Source: Dactylellina haptotyla (taxonomy: Eukaryota > Ascomycota > Orbiliomycetes > Orbiliales > Orbiliaceae). Taken from it: a stretch of DNA of 64,000 bases. Every line of letters begins with the position of its first letter. Within the stretch, counting starts at the first letter, position 1. The notes beneath the pieces were generated by a model. That model ran no database searches. It was not told the DNA's origin and saw nothing but the letters and a program-made list of their open reading frames with translations. This document shows positions 59,401 to 64,000 of the stretch, piece after piece. The translations under genes and the position numbers were made by a program. The DNA lies in NCBI GenBank assembly GCA_031310005.1, contig CM062388.1, forward strand, positions 992,001 to 1,056,000, given 5' to 3'.

Positions 59401-59611
59401 TCTCATTGTCGTAAACCCTGAACTTCTCTTCGAGGCCGGCGAGCGATTCCCTAGCAGCGAACGGGTCCGAGCCTGGGAACCTATGTGTTTTGAACGCCTT
59501 GAGAGCGTACGAGAGGGAGATGCCGTGGTTTCTATCGGTGGACGGGAAGCCTGTGACGTCTGTGACGAGGGCGGAGGCGAGGGAGCGGATCTCGGGGTTC
59601 GGGGCGGTCAT
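56475..59611 (-). CDS. Gamma-tubulin complex component, GCP5-type (Spc97/Spc98 family)
   Basis: Three exons on the minus strand, 59611-58982, 58916-58635 and 58577-56475 (introns 65 and 57 bp), 1004 residues. The N-terminal half holds an acidic linker (EDEGIWDVPDF, GDDDDWAEDDF) and the GRIP1-like part (YWSTQDILPPDL, then FRFLRGVFLTCLRIYLRPI). The C-terminal half shows the Spc97/98 signature: VDYRLSWPIMNIFTPESV, KVWSFMLMIRRSRNALE, YEIRWKLLTFISLLQTFLVD and DTQEEHFRRIAELCLV. Together with its large size and insertions this favours GCP5 (Mod21-like) over GCP2-4. It would sit in the gamma-tubulin ring complex at the spindle pole body and cytoplasmic nucleation sites. A long Asp/Ser run (903-935) followed by RRRRRR interrupts the C-terminal domain. 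Divergent from the mannosyltransferase. Confidence 0.85.
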
Positions 59612-60230
59612 CGTGGGACGGTGGGGGAGCTGTGACTAGCTATAAGTAGCTGTGGCTGAAGCTATGGCGAGCGAGCTGGGTTCATCGTCGTCTGTGAGCA
59701 GGAAGAGTGGCGCGCGCGTGGCTGTCGATTGCGATCTCCGGCGTGTATTTATTGGATCATTCCATCTCTCCGATCTCTCTCTTCTCGCGCTCTCCCGCAC
59801 AGTATAATAATATCCCGTGGATGGATAGATAGATATACTCCGAAGCGCGGTATCAAGTTGGCGGGGTGTTGGAACAAGCCTTTTTGATTGCCCGGCTTTG
59901 GCTAGCGGCAGGGGTTTGGTACGCGGCCGACATGGGAAGGACCGTTCGCGAAGGGTTAAAACAGGGGCTCTTTTCGGCTCCGTCTGTTGCGCAAGCTCGC
60001 TCTTAATTTTTCGATATCCATTCTATTCTGCCGTTAGGCGATACTCTCCACTCGCTCGAGTATATATAATTATCTATCTATCTATCTGTCCGTCTGTCCG
60101 TCTGTCCGTCTGCATATATCGGTGTAGAGGGACGACCTCCACCAACTCACACACGCATATCTCAGCCATCCAACGTCACCACACGCGCCGCTAGAACGTC
60201 ATCCCTTGGCTTCAATCACAGCTCCACATT
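59612..60230. promoter_or_regulatory. Bidirectional promoter region with tetranucleotide repeat
   Basis: 619 bp between two divergent starts. At 60071-60112 a run of TATC units passes into TGTC/CGTC units, about 120 bp before the mannosyltransferase ATG, so probably in its promoter or 5' leader. No other motif assigned. Confidence 0.6.
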
Positions 60231-61606
60231 ATGGCGGCGGTACAATGGCGGCCGGCCCGCATCGTCTTCCTCACCTTCGGGATCGCCGTAGTCCTCTTCC
60301 TCTTCCACGCTGTTAAAAACCACGATACCGTCGTCGTCGGTGATAAGCGTATATCCCTAAAGAAGCAGAAAGGAAAGCCCTTCGATGTCGACCCGCTGAT
60401 GCACATGGCCGGCCCGCCGGAAGGTTAGACCTCAATCGATTGATATGACTTCCCTTATATATCCATAACTAACCAGCTCATCTTCCTTAATACAGGAAAG
60501 CTATACGGTCCCGGTGAAGCCGAGCGTGTGAACGCCACCCTCCTCTCCCTCGTCCGCAATGAAGAACTCGACGGCATAATCCAAGCCATGACCGACCTCG
60601 AACGCACCTTCAACGGCAAATTCAACTACCCCTGGACCTTTATCAACGACGTTCCTTTCTCCGAAAAATTCAGAAAGGCTACCAGAGCTGTCACAAAGGC
60701 AGAGATCAACTACGAGGTCATCCCGCGGGAACACTGGGATGTACCGTCGTGGATAAACCCCGAACTCATGACTGCTAGCGCCGAATTTTTAACAGAGCAA
60801 GGAGTGCAGTACAGCCACCTCAAGAGCTACCACCAGATGTGCAGATGGAACTCCGGCATGTTCTATAAACACCCCGCTCTGCTGAAATACAAGTGGTACT
60901 GGCGAGTGGAACCTAAAGTCCAGTATGTCCCATATATTACCTCCACCCCAAACCGAGAAAAATGTTAACCTCTATAAAGTTTCTTCTGCGACATCGACTA
61001 CGATGTCTTCCGCTACATGCAAGACTACAACAAAACATACGGCTTCGTCATCAACATCTACGACAGCCCCCAGTCAATCTCGACCCTCTGGCCCGCCGTC
61101 GAAGAATTCATGGCCGAACACCCAGAATACATCCACCCGAACAACGCCATGCGCTGGCTCACAGACTCCGCGAACCGTCCGGAACACAACCGCGACGCCC
61201 ACGGATACTCCACCTGCCATTTCTGGTCGAATTTTGAAATCGCAGATATGGACTTCTGGCGGAGTAAGAAGTACGAGGACTTTTTCAACCATCTAGACCA
61301 GGCCGGTGGGTTCTTCTACGAGCGGTGGGGCGATGCGCCGGTGCATTCGATTGCATTGGGGTTGATGGAGGATCGGGATAAGATTCACTGGTGAGTACCT
61401 TACAGAAGTTAAAAAAGTTTCTTTATAGAATGATAGTGTTAATAGGAGATAGGTTTCATGATATCGGATACCAACATATTCCCTATTTCAACTGCCCGAA
61501 CTCGGATAAATGCAAGGGATGTGAAGCTGGTAGATTCACTGACGGAACGGGGCTCGATCAGGAAGATTGTAGGATCAATTGGTTCAAGTATGCGCATATG
61601 AATTGA
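60231..61606 (+). CDS. Alpha-1,2-mannosyltransferase, KRE2/MNT1/KTR family (GT15)
   Basis: Four exons, 60231-60423, 60496-60922, 60980-61390 and 61453-61606 (introns 72, 57 and 62 bp), 394 residues. A short cytoplasmic N-terminus and one signal-anchor helix (IVFLTFGIAVVLFLFHAV, residues 11-28) make it a type II Golgi protein. Family lines are intact: NATLLSLVRNEELDGII, KFNYPWTFINDVPFSEKF, SYHQMCRWNSGMFYKHPAL, YWRVEPKV|HFFCDIDYDVF (contains the metal-binding region), GYSTCHFWSNFEI, FFYERWGDAPVHS and the end FHDIGYQHIPYFNCP. The enzyme adds alpha-1,2-mannose from GDP-mannose to O- and N-linked glycans of wall proteins. All exon joins restore conserved lines. Confidence 0.95.
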
Positions 61607-62298
61607 TTTCTTGCGTTGGTGGTGGTACTTTTTTTACTCTGAAATATATCATTTCGCTATCATCATTCACCCTGTAATTTTTTTAATATATAGAAATTGT
61701 GGGTTAGTATCAGGGTACATATAAACTCGGCGATAGCTTGTTTTTATCTTTTCGCATGTTTGGCATGCAGATGGAGTTGGGACTTCAAGAATTTTCTAAC
61801 TAATTTGATCACGAATTTCTATATTTCGACAAACGAAATTCTTCTTAGCGATTACTTAAACTAGGGATTATAAATCTCTAGTAGCTTTTCAACTCTGCCG
61901 CCATTAATATTTCTTAACGCACCGCATCTCGTCCGAATACTATGACACGCCTCCATGTAGAAAAGCCGTAGCGCCTAGGAACAACACGCAAAATAACACG
62001 GAGGGGAATTGCTTCTGCAAGCAAAGCAGCGGCCTAGTTACGAGACTAGATGGTTAAGATAATTGGGAGTATAAATCGCGAGCTCAAAGGTTCGTTATCA
62101 TTTGCCATTTATGTGACTCAGGTTTTAAGGATAGATCACGTGGACACAACTATTTATGAAAAGTATCAAAATTGCATTACACACTACAGTAAATCTTGTA
62201 TATAATACAGATCTCGAAAATACAAAAAATTCGAAGGCCTAATTAAACAAACAACTATTAACGCAACGAACTACCATTGCGCTACTAAACCTCCTTCA
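61607..62298. other. Intergenic region between convergent stops
   Basis: 692 bp, A+T-rich, no gene recognised. Confidence 0.45.
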
Positions 62299-64000
62299 TT
62301 AAGTATAAGGCTCATTGCCCCAAGGATTTGTGTAATTCTGGGCACCGTAGTAGGTATTGCAAAGCTTATTGACTAGCCATGGGCTGGCCACCTCAGGTTG
62401 CAAGTATTGAACACCATCTGAATCGGTGACATTCAACTTGAAACTGCCGCCACCCGGTCCATCTACCCACAGTACCCTGAAAGGTATGTAGGTTCCAGCA
62501 CCGATAGCTTTGATGTTGACGAGTCGACTCGAGCCCCGTATAATACCTCTAGTTGGTTGATTCTGGTACATTGTAATGTAACTAAGGTTTTCTTCGTAGT
62601 TGGCGTAAGAGGTCGGACCTAACCACATTTGGAAAACACCAGTGGTCTGGTAGAGCTCGAATTTGTATTGGCTTGTCTTAGGTGCGAAGAAGTATCCACG
62701 GTACATGACTGCGGTATTAGGGCGAGTTTGCGCAGTGATCGAAACAACAGATCCGTTATTCGATCCGTAGGGGGCGTGACTTGAGAAGTAGCGTTCGTCA
62801 AAGGAGGCATCGTAAACACCTCCCGAATATGCGTATGGGTTGTTAAATAGCGCTACTTGCATCCCGACGTTTCCACATGAAGTATCTGGTACCTCAGTCG
62901 GAGGCATGTAGCCGGCCGCTTCTTGACCGAATGGCAAATCATACGGTTGAAGGTTGTTACTACAGTCCCTGTTAACGATGTATGGACACGGTGTTTTATT
63001 CTGCAAGTAAACAGTTCCGGCGCCATCAGTAATTGTGAATCCGACTGATCCAGTTCCGAGACCGTCAGCCCATAGAAATCTAAATGGAGTGTATGAGCCT
63101 CCGGTGAGGGTAATGGAAGCCGTATATCTCTGGGTTCCAAATGGTCGAGTTGGTTGACCTTGGTAATAAATGAAATCTGCATTTGATTCCTGCCAGGTGG
63201 TGTAAGCTTTCTGTCCTAACCAGCCCGCGCAGAAATCATTCGTGGTAATGGACCCCGAAGCATCCAAAGCGAACGTATAAGTCGCAGTCTTTGGAGCGTA
63301 GAAGAAACCACGAAGCATGAGCGCTATGTTTTCGTTCCAATCAGAATTCAACATCTGATACGGTGGATCTGCATTGTCTCGTCCTAAAGTAGTAGTATTC
63401 TGGGTATCATAAGGTGCATGATTCGCGAACCAACGCAAATCAAACTCAGTTGTCCACTGAAGGGGTGATTTTCTGAGTCTCCAAGGAACATGGAACACAC
63501 CGACACTAGCACCGGCATTTCCACAGGATGTGTCAGGGAGGGCATCTGGGGTTTTAACGTTGATGACGGTAATGACTCCTGTTGGGTCGGTTTGTGTCGC
63601 TGTGGTTAGGTAGTTCGTATTCGCGCTCACTAAGGTGGTAATTGTGGTGAAACTTCGAGTGACGATGACTACGGCTGGTGCATTGGATGCAGTGTAGGTT
63701 GCACCAGCAGAATTCGTTGGGAATACGGTCGTTACTCCATATGTTGGGCCAGGCTTTGTGATAGTGTACACACCGCTCTTAGCGGCGTCCTCGCTTCCGA
63801 ATGCTGCAAAATTTGGCTGACTGCCATCGCAAAGAAATCTGACGATATATGCAGACCGGACACCCATTTGTACGTAATTGAAGTTCCTGGAATCAGTGAC
63901 TCTAAAATTGAAGCCACTAGCACCATCCACATTGTTGAAAAGAACTCGCAATGGGTAATAGGTTCCCGCTGTGAGCTGTACAGTAAACAGTGTATTTGTA
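62299..64000 (-). CDS. PA14/GLEYA-type adhesin, partial (start lies beyond the window)
   Basis: The frame is open from the window edge to the stop at 62299, giving at least 566 residues; the N-terminus and signal peptide are outside. Two full modules and the end of a third are seen, each opening DTSCGN and carrying the PA14-like lines RGFFYAPKTATYTF or RGYFFAPKTSQYKF, YQGQPTR or YQNQPTR, and PFRFLWADG or PFRVLWVDG. In such modules a calcium-binding pair of Asp residues and a GLEYA-like motif bind sugar; the exact motif is not obvious here. A Thr-rich linker with TTITTLV separates modules. There is no GPI signal at the C-terminus (ends NPWGNEPYT), so the protein may be secreted or held by other contacts. 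Function in surface adhesion is by family. Confidence 0.85.
   Translation of the reverse strand, partial: TNTLFTVQLTAGTYYPLRVLFNNVDGASGFNFRVTDSRNFNYVQMGVRSAYIVRFLCDGSQPNFAAFGSEDAAKSGVYTITKPGPTYGVTTVFPTNSAGATYTASNAPAVVIVTRSFTTITTLVSANTNYLTTATQTDPTGVITVINVKTPDALPDTSCGNAGASVGVFHVPWRLRKSPLQWTTEFDLRWFANHAPYDTQNTTTLGRDNADPPYQMLNSDWNENIALMLRGFFYAPKTATYTFALDASGSITTNDFCAGWLGQKAYTTWQESNADFIYYQGQPTRPFGTQRYTASITLTGGSYTPFRFLWADGLGTGSVGFTITDGAGTVYLQNKTPCPYIVNRDCSNNLQPYDLPFGQEAAGYMPPTEVPDTSCGNVGMQVALFNNPYAYSGGVYDASFDERYFSSHAPYGSNNGSVVSITAQTRPNTAVMYRGYFFAPKTSQYKFELYQTTGVFQMWLGPTSYANYEENLSYITMYQNQPTRGIIRGSSRLVNIKAIGAGTYIPFRVLWVDGPGGGSFKLNVTDSDGVQYLQPEVASPWLVNKLCNTYYGAQNYTNPWGNEPYT

Overview
The window is a nuclear segment from a filamentous ascomycete fungus (Pezizomycotina; Leotiomycetes is possible, but I cannot fix the class by eye). 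The grounds are: genes split by 49-223 bp GT-AG introns, often with a CTAAC-like branch point; CFEM-like membrane proteins; a HeLo-like N-terminal domain of the fungal STAND-protein type; a DUF3292/GRAM protein; a KRE2/MNT1 (GT15) mannosyltransferase; and fungal forms of FGAM synthase, farnesyl diphosphate synthase, condensin and APC/C subunits. I built the exon structures by hand from splice sites and reading-frame continuity; I had no transcripts or database searches.

Layout. 0-20.5 kb is gene-poor and mostly accessory: a tRNA-Arg, a GRAM/DUF3292 membrane protein, a small O-methyltransferase, a divergent pair of double-module CFEM-like proteins flanked by two inverted copies of a ~0.35 kb repeat, an F-box gene with an in-frame stop or an unusual intron, a flavin monooxygenase, a third CFEM-like protein and an unknown 366-residue protein. 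20.7-35.5 kb is a compact housekeeping block: cysteine synthase, FGAM synthase (ADE6) divergent from condensin subunit Ycg1/Cnd3, farnesyl diphosphate synthase (ERG20) and APC/C subunit Cdc23/Apc8. 36-48.6 kb is a second accessory block: a trypsin-like protease with an in-frame TAG, a membrane-anchored aspartic-protease-like protein that seems to lack both catalytic aspartates, a secreted protein with twelve six-cysteine repeats and a Lys/Thr-rich tail, and a HeLo-like plus beta-propeller protein without a nucleotide-binding domain. 50.5-61.6 kb is again conserved: a Ste20/GCK kinase, a gamma-tubulin complex component (GCP5 type) and a GT15 mannosyltransferase. The window ends inside a PA14/GLEYA-type adhesin.

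How the genes fit together. The conserved blocks serve purine, cysteine and isoprenoid synthesis, mitosis (condensin, APC/C, gamma-tubulin) and polarity or septation signalling. The accessory blocks are dominated by cell-surface and possible recognition functions. I see no secondary-metabolite cluster, CRISPR array or intact transposon with its own transposase. The most unusual items are the inverted CFEM island, the 12-repeat cysteine protein, the apparently dead aspartic protease and the HeLo-like/propeller protein.
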